Of a stretch of 64,000 nt of DNA, positions 47,414 through 59,803 are shown one piece after another (positions within the stretch are counted from its first letter, which is position 1; every line of letters begins with the position of its first letter). Origin of the DNA: Tyto alba (taxonomy: Eukaryota; Chordata; Aves; Strigiformes; Tytonidae); contig NW_024881278.1 of NCBI RefSeq assembly GCF_018691265.1, forward strand, positions 5,639,501 to 5,703,500. The letters are read 5' to 3'. Under the pieces are notes generated by a model. It saw nothing but the letters and a program-made list of their open reading frames with translations. It was not told the origin of the DNA and did not search any database. Both the position numbers and the translations under genes were made by a program.

Positions 47414-47462
47414 CACAAGTCACTGTAAGACCGTGCCTCAGTTTCCCTCTCTGTAAAATAGC
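47414..47462 (+). mobile_element. MIR SINE core fragment
   Basis: GACACAAGTCACTGTAAGAC, then GTGCCTCAGTTTCCCTCTCT, then GTAAAATAG follow the most conserved MIR segment (family form CTCAGTTTCCTCATCTGTAAAATG). It is a short remnant only, and it forms the 3' end of the open frame at 46938-47456. Confidence 0.75.
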
Positions 47463-50438
47463 TTTTTTTTTTCTTCTGTGCTTTATGAATGTAGCCTACT
47501 TTGACTGGGATATCCTCCAAGTCAACTTGTTCTGCTTGTGTGCATACACTCCTCCTCTCTTTTTGTATTGCAGTAATAGTGATAGGTTAAAAATTAGCAT
47601 TTTGCAAACAGGAAGGTCTGTCTCACAGGCTCTGCCCCAGCAATGTGGAAGAGAAAACAAGAAGCGGTGTGACATGTAAAAGTTCTCCATTTAATTCTTG
47701 CACTGGTGATAAGAAACTCTATCAGTGACAATATATAAAGAACAAATAGGGCAGTTCTTCTTTTTTTTTTTTCTCCCATCAGCTGATAGAGCACTAGAAC
47801 AAAGCAACTTCAAGACAAGAAACGTGAAGGCTAAGAGAAAATGAGCTAAAAGAAAAAAAAAAAAATTAAAACCAGTAACGAAAGGTTATTTAGCCCTATG
47901 TTGAACATTTGCCACTTTCTGAACTTATTATTCATCAATCAAATTTTCCGTCACCAAGATAAACTGTAAGTGCCAGGAGCTTTGTTTATGCATTCTGCTC
48001 TTATATTTATTGTGGAGAGACCTACTAAAAATCAAATAAAATGCAAGCATGCTATCTACTAAATTTGTATGTGACAGCCATAGGTATATCTTGCCACGTT
48101 GGAATACTGGTGCCAGAACAAATCAGTTCAGCTTTGCCATTCTCATGCTCCTCTTTCCATTTGTGGATGACACTTGTAAATTAAGTCAAACCATGACTGT
48201 TTTCCTCTGTGACATGCGGCCACTGATTTGATAATCATGAAGTCAACCGGAGCAATTCCGCAGGTCTGTATGAACTGCTGGGCACCCAAATCCAGGCTCC
48301 CTGGGAACTGCGCTTCGATCTGACTCCATCAGACCTGCGTCACTTCTGGATCAAGGCTGCCTTGGCAACATGAGGGGCTTCAGACATGCAGACACTCCGC
48401 TGGTCCTCACGCAAGGCCCTTCTGCTTTGCATATTGAATGTTGCAGCATGCACAAGTTGTCTGCTGCATTTGCTAGTGTCCTTGCATCACTCACTTTGAG
48501 GCACACAAAAGCCTCTCGGGATTGCTGTTAGGTGTCTGCAGAGCACGGCGGTGGAGTGAGGACTAAGTCCTTATCCTCAAAACTAGCTGTTTTGTTGCCA
48601 GCCTGTCAGATGTGATTTCCCCTGGTTGCTCAGATGTCATCAGTGGGGCCATGGCAAGACCCCAAGGGCTCTGTTTCTGGCCACAGGCCTTTAACTCGAA
48701 GCTGGCAGTTGGACGGAGTAGTAGACAACCCATTAAACCATCTTACAACTGCCTTGCGATGAGGAGCTGAATCAGTGATGGTTCCCCATTCCTGAGACTG
48801 CTCTTTCTAGATGCATTTCTCCTACTTAATGGACAGAAACTGAGATATGCCCCAGTCTCTCTCCCTTCTCTTTCCCAATGGATTCCCCATCATTTCTGTG
48901 GAAATGATACCCACAGGATGGGAAATGCAACAGGTTTCAGCATGTCTACACCTTTGGGGTATGCAATGTAGTATGAAGATCCAGACACAGCCCTGAAGCA
49001 CTCAGACCTCTGAATGCATGACAGGGTATTTTCAGCACCTTGACCACCTCTTTTCTCGTGGTGTGGTGTCATTTCTCTGTCCTGGCCATAAGAAAGACCC
49101 ACCACATCTGATGAGTCAAAGTAAGTGGCTGTACCACTGCCTCTGCATGGCTGAATCCTTCCATGGAGCATCCTCATCAGAGGCACTATGAACCCAGTAG
49201 GAGGAAATGACTCTGATTTAGGAGAACTAAACTGGACATGATACTCTTTTCCACGTCTTATAAATCACTTAGAGTTTTACATTAAGTTATGAGGAGAAAA
49301 GGGATTGAGCAAAGAAGCACCCAAACAGCGGAAGAAGCTATTGTATTACAGGTGAACAAATAGCAAAACAGACTGATTATGTCTGAACATCCATCCTTTC
49401 AAAGAAAATGCAGATTAGAAATAATTTCTGGTGTTATTTGGCTTTGAAAACAAGGCTGATGCAGAAAGCTCAAGAGGAAAATGTGAGACCACCACATAGA
49501 TCAGAACGGTACCAGCGTAAAGAACAGAAAAAGGGATGGAGCCAGAGCGAGTGAGCAGATTGCCCAGCTATAAAAAGCAGCATTGAAATCCAGAGGAAAG
49601 TTTCATCAAAGGCTGGCTTAAGTGCAAAGGTTCAGACCTGACTAAGGAGCAGCTCATTTTTTTGTTGCTCTAGAGCAAGACCTGTCTCCTAACATCTGAG
49701 CGAGCGAGCAAATGAACGTTGTTCTCTTGCACAGCTGAATGAGGCAGTGGCACAGTCTGGCCACAGATGGGGAATCTCACAAGTAAAGACGAAGCCATTA
49801 GATAACATATTGGAGTGACTCTACTGAGCAGGCTGAATGCCTACTCAGTAACAAAAAAAAAAAAGAGGAAAAGAAAACACTGTGTAATTGTACAACCACC
49901 CATTTCTACCTTCTCATTCCTTGTTTTTGTGGCCATCAATATTAGGCTTCTATACTTCTTTCCAGAGCATTTTGTGGCTCGTCTCTCTAATGAGCCCTGT
50001 CCCATATACATTAAATAACCTTCCATACAAAGCCACAGGTTTCATGCTGGGGCACTCTTCCATGTTGCTGGAAATGTGGACCAGTCTTGTGGTGAGATGA
50101 TCCCCAGATCAAAAACATTAGTTGGCCTTGTCCCTGTAGCTCACAAAGAGTGCGAAAAGATAATGGAACAATTTATTTGGCATAATTGATTATGGCTAAT
50201 GATAACTGAAAATCCAGTTGTGACACTGCTGGTCTTATCTGCACTTTAGATATGAGGAAATATATTTTTCAGATCTTGGCATGTTTAGCATTTTGGGATG
50301 AACAATTTATCTACCTGGGTTCATTCTGCTGCTCCCAGAACTGATTGTATATTAGCATTTCTCATGAAAATCATGCGTGACATTACTCTTGCATCTATAT
50401 ATTGAAAAGAAATGAAACTGGGGCTGGATAAAAGCCCT
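47463..50438. other. Unassigned non-coding DNA
   Basis: No gene or named repeat is recognised. Short homopolymers occur (12 T at 47761, 13 A at 47853). The open frame at 48890-49186 (minus, 98 codons) has no domain. Confidence 0.45.
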
Positions 50439-50474
50439 TTGAAGTCAGTGGAAATGTCTCCCATCAACTTCAAT
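50439..50474. repeat. Inverted repeat, ancient repeat remnant
   Basis: TTGAAGTCAGTGG (50439-50451) pairs at 11 of 13 positions with CCATCAACTTCAA (50461-50473) around AAATGTCTC. The 'TTGAAGTCAATGG...CCATTGACTTCAA' pattern is, from memory, a hallmark of an abundant old sauropsid repeat. It sits directly beside a LINE 3' end. Confidence 0.55.
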
Positions 50475-50484
50475 CTGAACAGAT

Positions 50485-50600
50485 GAACATAGGAATATAG
50501 GGTTGGAAAGGACCTCCTTGGTCACTGAGTCAGTGACTATGCTGTCCCCCGCACTCAATATAATCCTTTCTCCACTGGTTGTTTCTCTTTAGCTCGCCTA
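50485..50600 (-). mobile_element. CR1/L3-type LINE 3' terminus, antisense
   Basis: The plus strand reads ACATAGGAATATAGGGTTGG, AAAGGACCTCCTTGGTCACT, GAGTCAGTG, then CTGTCCCCCGCACTCAATAT. This is the antisense of the CR1/L3 3' end (family form ATCATAGAATCATAGG, GGAAGGGACCTCNNGAGGTC, then CCCCTGCACTCA). Beyond about 50600 it is no longer recognisable. Confidence 0.8.
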
Positions 50601-52087
50601 TGGGCTGATGATGCGCTCAGCATATTGCTGAAAATGTTATCAATAATGAGATTTTCTCATTACAGGTAACCAGTAGTTGCTGTGTGTTTGATTTGTCAGA
50701 TCTTACAGGCATGAACAATTCCCAGTACATCATCTTAAAAATGTAGTTAGGTGCATGAATGCAGATATCGGGAAGATTGGAAGGGGTACAGGACTATCTG
50801 TGTTCAGTCTATGTGTTTGTCAAAACTCTGAATACTCATGGTACAGTTTCCAGTTAGCAGGGGATGGGATTCTTCAGTGATCCTTGCAGCAAATAGTGGG
50901 GACAGATCACAACAAAATGTGAGGGACCCAGTTTTGTGGCAACGTTTCTGGTCTTTAAAAGTGGTAGGTAAAGGAGGCCCAGGTTCTTTGGATTATTTTT
51001 GTTCTGTACAGTATTGTAAATGCTGAAAGTGAAAAGAATTTATTGAAAGGTATGACTAGGAAGATTTCGTGTAATTTTTTGCAATGCCAATTATTTAAAA
51101 AGAAGATAGTAGAGAGGGCTGGAAAGGGTTAAAATTAAAAGCTGTTTCTAAAGCCTGCAATAATAATACAATAGACTGGTGGTAGCCACAAGCAGAATTT
51201 ACTGTCCTTGGTCTAGTGAACCAGTATTAACCCTTCAAGTGTCCTGGATGTCTCTGTGCACAGTGTCACTTTCTGCTCCAGTGTATGGATGTATGCTTCC
51301 TGTCAGATTGCTCAATTAATTATAATTGTCCTACCTTTAAAGGGATGGCCCTGGGCATACTAGGGGGTGTGGCCCTCATGGGGTTTTATTTCAAGCCATA
51401 TCCTACTGTCTCCAACTCAGTCAATGAATCTTACTCATCAATATTTAATGACACAAGTGTACCTTCTTTTTTTTTTTTTTTTTTTTTTTCTTTAAATTAT
51501 TCTTCTACACAGCTAGACAGGTGCATTGTCTTCCCGTTATGTTTTGGCGACAGAGAAGATGCTGCCTAGCTCTGTGTTAGCATCGAAGAAAGAGACGGGT
51601 AGACCCACTAAAAAATGTCAGTGGGTGCTACCTGTGTATTTGAGAAATGGGTATTACAGACCTCTTGTTCTGCCTCTGAGATGTGACAATAGGCGTCTCG
51701 CTACAGATTCATTACCGAACAGGTATTCATCAGCTTCAAAGCAGCTTTTACCAACTGTGTAGCACACAGGAAGAAATTGGTTTTAAGGAACAGGGCAAGA
51801 GAGACATCTCAAAGACTCTGCTTACTTTATTCTTTTAGTGCAACCTCTGCTGCTCTAAAAGCTACCAGTGACACATTTTGTGCTGTTCACACCTTGGTAT
51901 AGTCTTGGACAAGAACCACATCCTGTGTCTTATTGATATTTTATGACAAAGTAAAGCAATTTTAAAACATCAGGCTGCCCATCTGCTATGAACTACTTTT
52001 CACAATATTCAAAATAGATGTGTTTCCTTTTCCTGTTTTCATATAAGTGAAATGCAGACCACAGTTAGGTTATGAGACTGGGGGCCA
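50601..52087. other. Unassigned DNA with poly(T) run
   Basis: A 23-base T run lies at 51467-51489. No gene is recognised. Confidence 0.5.
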
Positions 52088-52260
52088 GGAATTTTTCTAC
52101 TTTTAATCCTGTCTCTGACATTGATTCCTTCATTAGCCTTGGGCAAGTCATTTCACTTGGATATATTCGAATCACCACATCTATAAAATGGAGATGCAGT
52201 GAGGTGTCATGGAGATTTATTAGGCTATGTCTGCAGCATACTTTGAAGAAGTCAAACCGT
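52088..52260 (+). mobile_element. MIR SINE, long but diverged copy
   Basis: The MIR order is followed over about 170 bp, including the tRNA-distal core: TCCTGTCTCTGACATTGATT, CCTTGGGCAAGTCATTTCAC, TCACCACATCTATAAAATGG, AGATGCAGTGAGGTGTCATG and GAGATTTATTAGGCTATGTC. The CTTGGGCAAGTCATTTCA segment is nearly the family consensus. Confidence 0.85.
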
Positions 52261-53492
52261 ATACACCTGTTAATGAATGGAATTTTAAAATATGAATGAA
52301 AACATTTTCTCATTTCAGAATCCCAAGTTCTGACTAAGTGTCCTGCAGACCTGTGACTACTGCTGCAGTCAGCAGGTACGATTTTACACTCACTGTGTAA
52401 ACTCATCAATGGAGAATTAGCTGAACATTAACATTATGGCATCTGAATGCCAGACAATTTCCTGGTCAGATATGTGTTGTTATTGCTGGACATCATATTG
52501 TCCCTATGAAATGAAAAAAAGCAATATTTTCAGGTAAAAAATTTCCAGGAGTAATTTAGAGAGTTGGTGCTCTGGGACTGGTGGGTATACAGGGAAATTA
52601 GATTCCTTCATAACCTGATCACTGTGGAGTAAAATCCTAGCCTTGCACAAGCATTTGCTACCAGCCTTGACGAAGCCAAGATCTCATCCAACTTAAGCTT
52701 TGGTAAGAGTCTTGGAGGATTCACTAGGACTTGGAGCCTTTCACGCACTGGTGGCTTGGTCTGGTGAAGGTTAATAACCACTGGAAGTCTCTTTAGCATC
52801 TGGCCTGTAGAAGAGCTTGTGAGATGAGCTGGTCCCATTCTGTACTGCCTGCATGGGCAGTGCTAAAGTTTTGGTCTCGATAGAAAGGCATTAAACTGGA
52901 TGTGTGGCCCTATCTGCCTCACCAGTATGAGCCACACACCTGGGTATGAGACATAACTCACCTTTGGCACTGGGTAGAACCGAAACAAGCTGGTGCAAAA
53001 CTCACGTTGTCCTTACTCATGCTGGACTTTCTGTAGACAAGAATAAATCTCCTCCATGACTAATCTGTGCGTGACTCATCAACTGTATCATAACACAGAC
53101 CTCAAAGGGCTGTGGGAAACAACGGTGCACTGAGGCATGTTTTAAACGAACACTGACCCCACTCAGCAGACAGCGAGGTTCACAAAGGAACTCGGTGCAG
53201 GAGGCGGTTTCTGCAGAGATGGGGCAGTGTGAGCACAGCATGGTCCTCAGCCCTCCTGCTGCCCTTCTGCTCGGCCGCTTCCCGGCCGGTCCCTGAGGCT
53301 GCCAGCTACCAAACGGTTATTGTTATTGGTTTCCCAGCGTCTCTGCCCAAAGATAGTAAATGCTTTCCCTCCTGTGGCATGTCAGCAGGGATGCAGGGGT
53401 TTTGAGGAGACCTCATGAAGCAAAGTGGTGGTGGTGCAGCTGGGAATGGGAGCAGGGGACACTGAGCACAGTCTAAAGAGAGGAAGACGACT
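52261..53492. other. Unassigned non-coding DNA
   Basis: No gene is recognised. Small frames at 52608-52838 and 53017-53241 (minus) have no domain. Confidence 0.45.
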
Positions 53493-53529
53493 GGGCTAGG
53501 GAACAGATGGGACTTGGGGTGCAGTGGGG
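53493..53529 (+). other. Potential G-quadruplex sequence, five G runs
   Basis: G runs of 3, 3, 3, 4 and 4 are separated by loops of 3, 7, 4 and 6 bases. This satisfies the canonical motif in two registers. Confidence 0.55.
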
Positions 53530-53775
53530 TTACAAGGAGATAGAAGAACAATAGGAAGGATGAGTCTGCCACAGGAGATAATGTAACCCTAAAAAGTCAT
53601 GGTGCAATAATAAGATCAGGGTCATTTTAGTCACTCAAAGCAGTTTGAATGCAGCTCTTCCCTGTCCAGACACTGGTTTAATCACATGTGAGTCAGAGTG
53701 CACACAGATGATGAGCATAGCCGTGTGCTCACACTGGTTCATAGCTCACCGTCACTTACAGCATGGTGGAAAAAG

Positions 53776-53890
53776 TGACCGAGAGGGCAACGTAAGGCCT
53801 AATGCTGCAGGGCATGACCAAGAGGACAACATAAGGCTGCACAGCATGGCACTGTGCTTGGACCTGACCGAAAGCAATAAGGAAAGATAA
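53776..53890 (+). repeat. Degenerate short tandem repeat, 39-bp period
   Basis: TGACCGAGAGGGCAACGTAA (53776) and TGACCAAGAGGACAACATAA (53815) are separated by exactly 39 bp. A weaker third start, TGACCGAAAGCAATAAGG, lies at 53865. In one plus-strand frame the first two units translate as DREGNVRPNAAGH and DQEDNIRLHSMAL, a 13-residue period. The frame (53645-53890) has no recognised domain, so coding status is open. Confidence 0.6.
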
Positions 53891-55211
53891 CTGTGCTGAG
53901 ATACAGCCGCTCTTGTGTGAGCAGCAACGGTGATAGGCATTTTGCTTGGGAAAATTAGGAAGGAGCATAATGCTCCCAGACACCCTGTGGAGGGGCATGG
54001 AGTAGGGCTCCTTTCTCCTCTTCTGGGGAAGCTTCAGCACAGGTGTCTTCCCAACCAAGGGAAACAAGGAGCAGGAGTCTGGTCCCACCCCTCCAGCCAT
54101 GCACACTAAAGCATTGCATGGGAAGGTGGCTCAACCATATCTGATTTACCTTCCAGGACACGATGGAGAAATTAGCCTTCAGTGGCTGAGGAAGGGGCAC
54201 ACCCGTGAGAGATAGGTTCCTCTTCCAGGAGCAGCCTCTGACCTCTGCAGCCTGGAATACAATTTAACATACAGAGCTCAGCTGTGGTGGTTTCCTATGT
54301 GGACTGACAGCTTGCTTTCCTAGCCCCTGCTTAACTTGGTAGTCATAACTGAACCCGTAATTTCTCCTAGCATGCAATATTACAGAAAGGATGTTTAAAA
54401 AGTCAAGAATTTTCCTGCATGGTCTAGTTGTAATACGTTTTTAAAAGCCTGTGCTAAGGCCTTGCTACCCTCTGAGCACAAAGCAGCTGGGAGTGTTGCA
54501 GAGGGAGCTTGCTTAGCCCTGGGGGAATGGGTAAAGAGGGTGTTTCTTGTGACTTGTTTGCAAACCCCTGTGGCTATTTTGAGGAGAGGCTCCTGGGATT
54601 TTATGCAGTCATGTATATCCCTTCTGACTTGGAAAGATGGATTCTGTCCAGGATTTGGCTAAAAGAAAGGAGGGGCCATGTTCAAAGGATGAGATGTGCT
54701 GTTTTAGAAATAAAATGCAGCTAATGAAATCACCGTTTACCACCTCCTTGCAATGCTTTTCTGACCATTACCTATGTGAAATAAGGAAGCTATAGAGTGA
54801 ATGCAAATGTATCCAAGTTTATTGTGGGCCAAAGCAGCAGGTGCAGACCCGTTGGTAATATGAGAGCATCAGGCTCCAAAGGCACCTAGAAGCACAGATA
54901 AGATCAGGTCAGGTCAAAGAGGGAGCCTTGGCAGCTATAGTCCTGCTCTGTGGAGCATGGTGAGCCCTGGCCCAGCTTGCCAGCAGCGGGTGCAACCGCC
55001 CGACTCCCCCAGCACTGCTCTTCTGTTCTGCACCCCACCAGTGGGGCGCTGGGTCCTTTCCCTCAGAGACTGCAAGGCTGTAAAGGAGGGAAATCATACA
55101 AACAAAAGTGGATGCTTCCACTTTCCTTAGTATCCCCCTGTGCCCCAAGTTGCTGCTTGCTTGCTAGGCTTCAGGGTGATTTTGTGTTGGTTTTTTTTGT
55201 TTGTTTGTTTG

Positions 55212-55242
<31 letters not shown>

Positions 55243-58200
55243 TATGAATTTGGTGGTGTTGTTTTTACACTGGAAGCCTGTTCCACCATGTTTCTGGCAA
55301 AACCCATTGGTTAGACTTGTTTTACCACATCATGATCTTTTTTTATAGCCTACATCTGCCAGGAAAACTTTGTCATTCATCATCTTCCTTTCCGCTGTGT
55401 TCGTTTTCAGCTACACACAAAATGTCCTTGTATTTCTAAAGTAATGCAAAGCCTCCTGGCTCAGTGATCAGAGTAGAAGGGATAGATGGTGCCTAGTCCC
55501 TATGCCATGGCATGTAAGCAGTGTTCAGAAGTGGGGAAGAGGAGGAAAAAAGGAGATCCTCAGCATATACAAAGTAGACTGTGGGACTTCCACTCCCCTT
55601 CTCAGTGGCATCCTTTCAGGAGAGTGCTGCCCCCGGCAACTCCAAGTTTGCCTGTGTCTACAGCTGGCTCATTCTGGTGGAGAGGAGCTTTTTTACCGCA
55701 GAAGCAGTCCCATGTTTGCACCTTTCAGGGCTGCATTCTCCCTCTCTTTTCCTATTACTCATCTTGTTATGGATGAGAACCATGCTGGTTCTAGCAACTG
55801 TGTTTAAACATGGGACAGAACTGAAGTGCAGCTGTGCATTGGTCAGTGGGTTTCTGTACCCATAGTGGAAGTGTTCCAGAAATATGTGATAATACATATG
55901 AAGTTGTTTAGTTGCTGTCTGTTAACAAGGTGGCATTATCCATGGTAGAATTCTTGGCTACTTTGCATAAGACCAAAAGGAGGATCAAAAGTCCCTCTGA
56001 CCTTGGTTTTGTTAGAGTCTTAGTTGCAGCATGTTGGACAAAAAGCTTTCTTGAAGTTCTTTGGAGAAGGTTCAAGTGACTTTTCAGCAAACTTGTTTGG
56101 GGTGAATCTGGGATGACTAGCAATTTGGGTATAATATTAAGGTTTGGCGTAACATCTGCTCAAAGTCACGTCGGCCTTCATGCACAACTCAGAGGACTGA
56201 TGGTTATAGTTGCTCCTCGCTCAAAGAGCTGAAATCATTTCCTAGGCACAGATCATTGTGACCATCTCTGTTTTCCAGAAAATTTGGCATAGATGGACCA
56301 ACATCAGAATTTAATACATGAGCAACAGGTATGTTCCAGCTGGATTCCTCATTTTAAGTACCCACTTTTGACATTTCTGTGGTTGTGTGAATGCCTTGAA
56401 AGCGATGAGCAAATTCCCTTTCGCCTTTGTGGGCTCCAGAGGAGAAGCCCCGCTGAGTGAGCGGAAAGGCAGGCGTGGTAGCCAGCACTCTGCTCTTTGC
56501 CACCGGAGTCTGTCTCCCTCCTCTGTATCTCGCCTGTACAGAGACAAATAAAAATTCAGGGACTTGTGCCACACTTCCTTCATAATGCATGTGTACAAAT
56601 ATTTGCATGCAGCAGTGGTTCAAAGGAGCCTGAAGATACTATCTTAACTGTGGTGCTTTCCCAGACCATTGCTGTGCTTTGCTTTTGTGAATAAAGGCAG
56701 TAGTGTCTGCAGTCAGGAGATCTCTCATATAGATCTAATCTGGCTGTTTTCCTCCCTAGGGAGCAGAGTTGAGGATAGCGAAGTTCAAGGTAGTGTGTGT
56801 TTGAGTTTTGTAAGCAGAATAGACATGGAAATTTGAAGCCTAAATTACACATTCCAGTCTTCTTATGGAAATGGTGAGCAAAGAGGAAGCGGAGCCTTTA
56901 GTACTGAACATGTGCCAATTTTTAAATACCGATACGGATCTAGGGAGTTTATTTATAAACACCGCATGTGTATATGTGCACACACGCACACACACGCTTA
57001 TACGTATACATGCCTATGTGTAATGTTTATAAACAGCGTGTCGCATATCTCTCTGCTTATAGATTCTATTGATGATTGCTTTATTCATCTTGTGGCAGAC
57101 CTATTTAAATGAAAATATGTTCCCCATTTCCTCGCTACTATAAATTCTGTGCTATGGGGAAGTAGCAAAGTGCACTAGCTATACATCCATGGAGAAATGC
57201 CCTGTTGAGAAGAGGAGTATTATACAGGGAACAATTGACAGCCCTTCACTTCAGTGGGTACATTTCTCTGTACAGCTGCATCACCACTAATGATAAATGA
57301 GTAATGTTTGATAGCTGGCTCCGTTGCCTGACAGCTACAGTTTTGGCCAGAGGGCCACGACAGGCTTTAGACTTCTGTTCAAAATGAGTTAAACATATTA
57401 GGTATTACGAAGCCACAGAAGCCTCGAGAATGAGTGCTGAAATGAGTTATCAAGGTATGCTCCTGGGTACACAACTTGCAAAGCAGATGTCATTCTAATA
57501 ATGTGTGATATAGAACATGTCTGGCCTAAACCCTGCTGGATGAAATATGAAGCCCCGTTGGTGATATTTAATACCATTTTATGAGGTGCCATCTTATAAA
57601 GACAATGCCCGCCTTATGTGGAATGCTTAAGGTATTTTGCCAAAGGCACTGGGAGGTATCTGAACTAAGTAGAATTTTTATTATTTTATAAGCCTTTACT
57701 TTGTAATATTTCTGTTTCTACATTATTGTGGTACTAGCTGCACTAACCCTTTGTCTAGTGAACTTCATGAGTGGTTTACTGATAGATTGACTGATAGCCA
57801 CGGCTGCCTGTGGATGTAAAGGCCAGTTCCTACCTAAATATATTCTTAGTAAAAAAATAGAGTAAAATAGAAAGCAGACTTCAAAAGGAAGTACAGCTTT
57901 ACAGGAGGAACTCTTGGAAAAGAGATCCTTGAAGCTATGAGATCCAGAGGTTTTGGTGTTTTTTAAAGGAGTGAGGCCTAGGAAGGTTGTGAGTTTGTGT
58001 ATTACAGCTGCAGCATTCATTTTGTCTTGAATTCCTGTTGTAAACTTTGACTTCCCATTGAGATTTCTGGATCCCTTTGCTGATATCCCAAGGACATGCA
58101 TCGAGTTGCTTAGTTTAAGGAAGATGACGAGTGTTTTCATTTTCCAGTTCTCTCTTTATTTACATATTTTCATTTAATGTTGCTTTTGTAGAACAAAACT

Positions 58201-59781
58201 GCCTCCTTGTTCAAGTCTGTTGGAAAGCGAAGGCAGAGTGAGTGCACGCAGTTATTCTGAGCAAATTAAGTATCTCCTTCCTGGGATGCAAAGACCGTGC
58301 TGATGGTGCTGCTGAATTAAAGACCCCAGTGGGGGCAATACTTACATTTCAGTGATGCTGAGTCGGTGCAAATGGGCTCAGTGCTGAGATCCCATCTCCT
58401 CTGCCAGAGGATCTGGTCCAGTGCAGCAAGGGAGTAGTTTTCTCATCTTCATCCTCCACAATTCCGTATCTCACGGTCCTTTTAGTCTTCCATGCTTCTC
58501 CATTTTGCCTCTCCCAAGCGAATAGTGCCCATGACCTAGAAAGTAGCCACTCCCAAAAATGCTCACCAGGTAAGGCTATTGTGTCCCAGTAGCTGCTTTT
58601 GCTCAGTGGGCTGTTCCAGTGGGATTGTCTCTTGCAGGGCAGGCTGGACCCCTGGTTGTCCTCCCTCAAGGGTCTCCTGCTCAGCCATGATCCAACTTTA
58701 TGAACCCCACAGGACCAGGTGCCTGAGACTACTTCTGCCAATCTTGTTTGAATAAGCATCAGCACAGTAGAAATTATTCAGCCTGGTGTGCCAGTGACCG
58801 CCACGTACAATTTCCAGCTTGAAAGACATCCCTGCACTAAAGTATGTGGCAGTTCTTACTTTTAGTCCTAATGCTCTCCTTCTGTCTCCCCAGCTAAGTG
58901 ATCTCTTAATGTTTGGTAGTGCAGCCTGATGCGAGGAGGTGTTAGGTTAATTCTCTTTGATAAAACCCTACTAACTTTTTTTTTGCCCTTGAAAAACTTG
59001 TTTTCCCTTCCAAATGCATCATCCTGTGAGCCCAAGGTTCGCAGATATTCAGATTCATCTTCCTTTATACCATAAACATGCCAGATATATATAATCCATT
59101 TGGACACTGGCAAGTGATGACTATCAGAGGCAGAATGGGTACTGAGGGGCCCATAGTTATACAGTAACATCAGTTTGGCAGCAGCTCATTCATCGTGCTA
59201 GATGATCTGTCCATCTCCCTGCCTGTGGCTTGTAGCACATAAAATACAGACGAAAAGTCAGACCAAATATTCTGTGTGCAATGCTCTTTGCATCTCTGCC
59301 CGGCTTTTCTAGCCTCGGTTTTAAAAGCATTCGTGGTCCAACTGTCTGGTCGAGATGCTGCTTTTTGATAGAAACGTGTCTTAGAAATTCCTGAAAGTCG
59401 CTGCTCAGTGTATGACATGTCAAGTTACATCTGCTATGTCACAAAACATCAGCGTGTTGCAAAAGACCATAATGAAAGGTGACAAGATACGCTGTAAACT
59501 GTTTCGGTCGATGTTTTTGTTTATCCCAGAGCGAATTTCGTGCAATGTCACAATCGCAGGGAGAGTTCAGCTTCTGTTTTGTCACTCAGCAAAACTTTTG
59601 CCTGTGGTGATCAGCTGAATGACCCTGAACGTTTTGGGCATGAAGGCAGGGTTAGCCTTCAAGCCAATGTTTGCAAAGTGCTCGTGGGCGCGCTGTCCCC
59701 GCCCCAGCACACGTGCTGGTGGGTCTGTGCTTGGGCAGACCACAGGCACCCGTGAGGGGTAAGCAGCACTGGGTGGCATTT
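53891..59781. other. Unassigned non-coding DNA
   Basis: A (TTTG)n/(TTTTG)n tract lies at 55191-55243 and a CA/TA simple repeat at 56966-57012. The stretch at 57100-57620 has enhancer-like words, including two TGACAG (MEIS-type) sites. The minus-strand frame at 57718-58140 (140 codons with an ATG) has no recognised domain. GC content rises from 59680. Confidence 0.4.
55191..55243. repeat. (TTTG)n simple repeat
   Basis: A T run followed by about six TTTG units and then TTTTTG/TTTTG units. Low-complexity tract. Confidence 0.95.
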
Positions 59782-59803
59782 CCCCCCCACCCTCCCAAGC
59801 CCC
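59782..59803 (-). other. Potential G-quadruplex sequence (minus strand), short loops
   Basis: On the plus strand, C runs of 7, 3, 3 and 4 are separated by loops of only 1, 1 and 3 bases. Short loops predict a stable structure on the G-rich minus strand. It sits in a GC-rich patch (59680-59880). Confidence 0.65.

Noticed and set aside
48345..48361. GCTGCCTTGGCAAC, X-box-like
   Set aside because: Second position departs from the consensus and it is not in a CpG-rich context.
57718..58140. 140-codon minus-strand frame starting with ATG
   Set aside because: No recognised domain or family motif; length is within what chance gives in 64 kb of six-frame translation.
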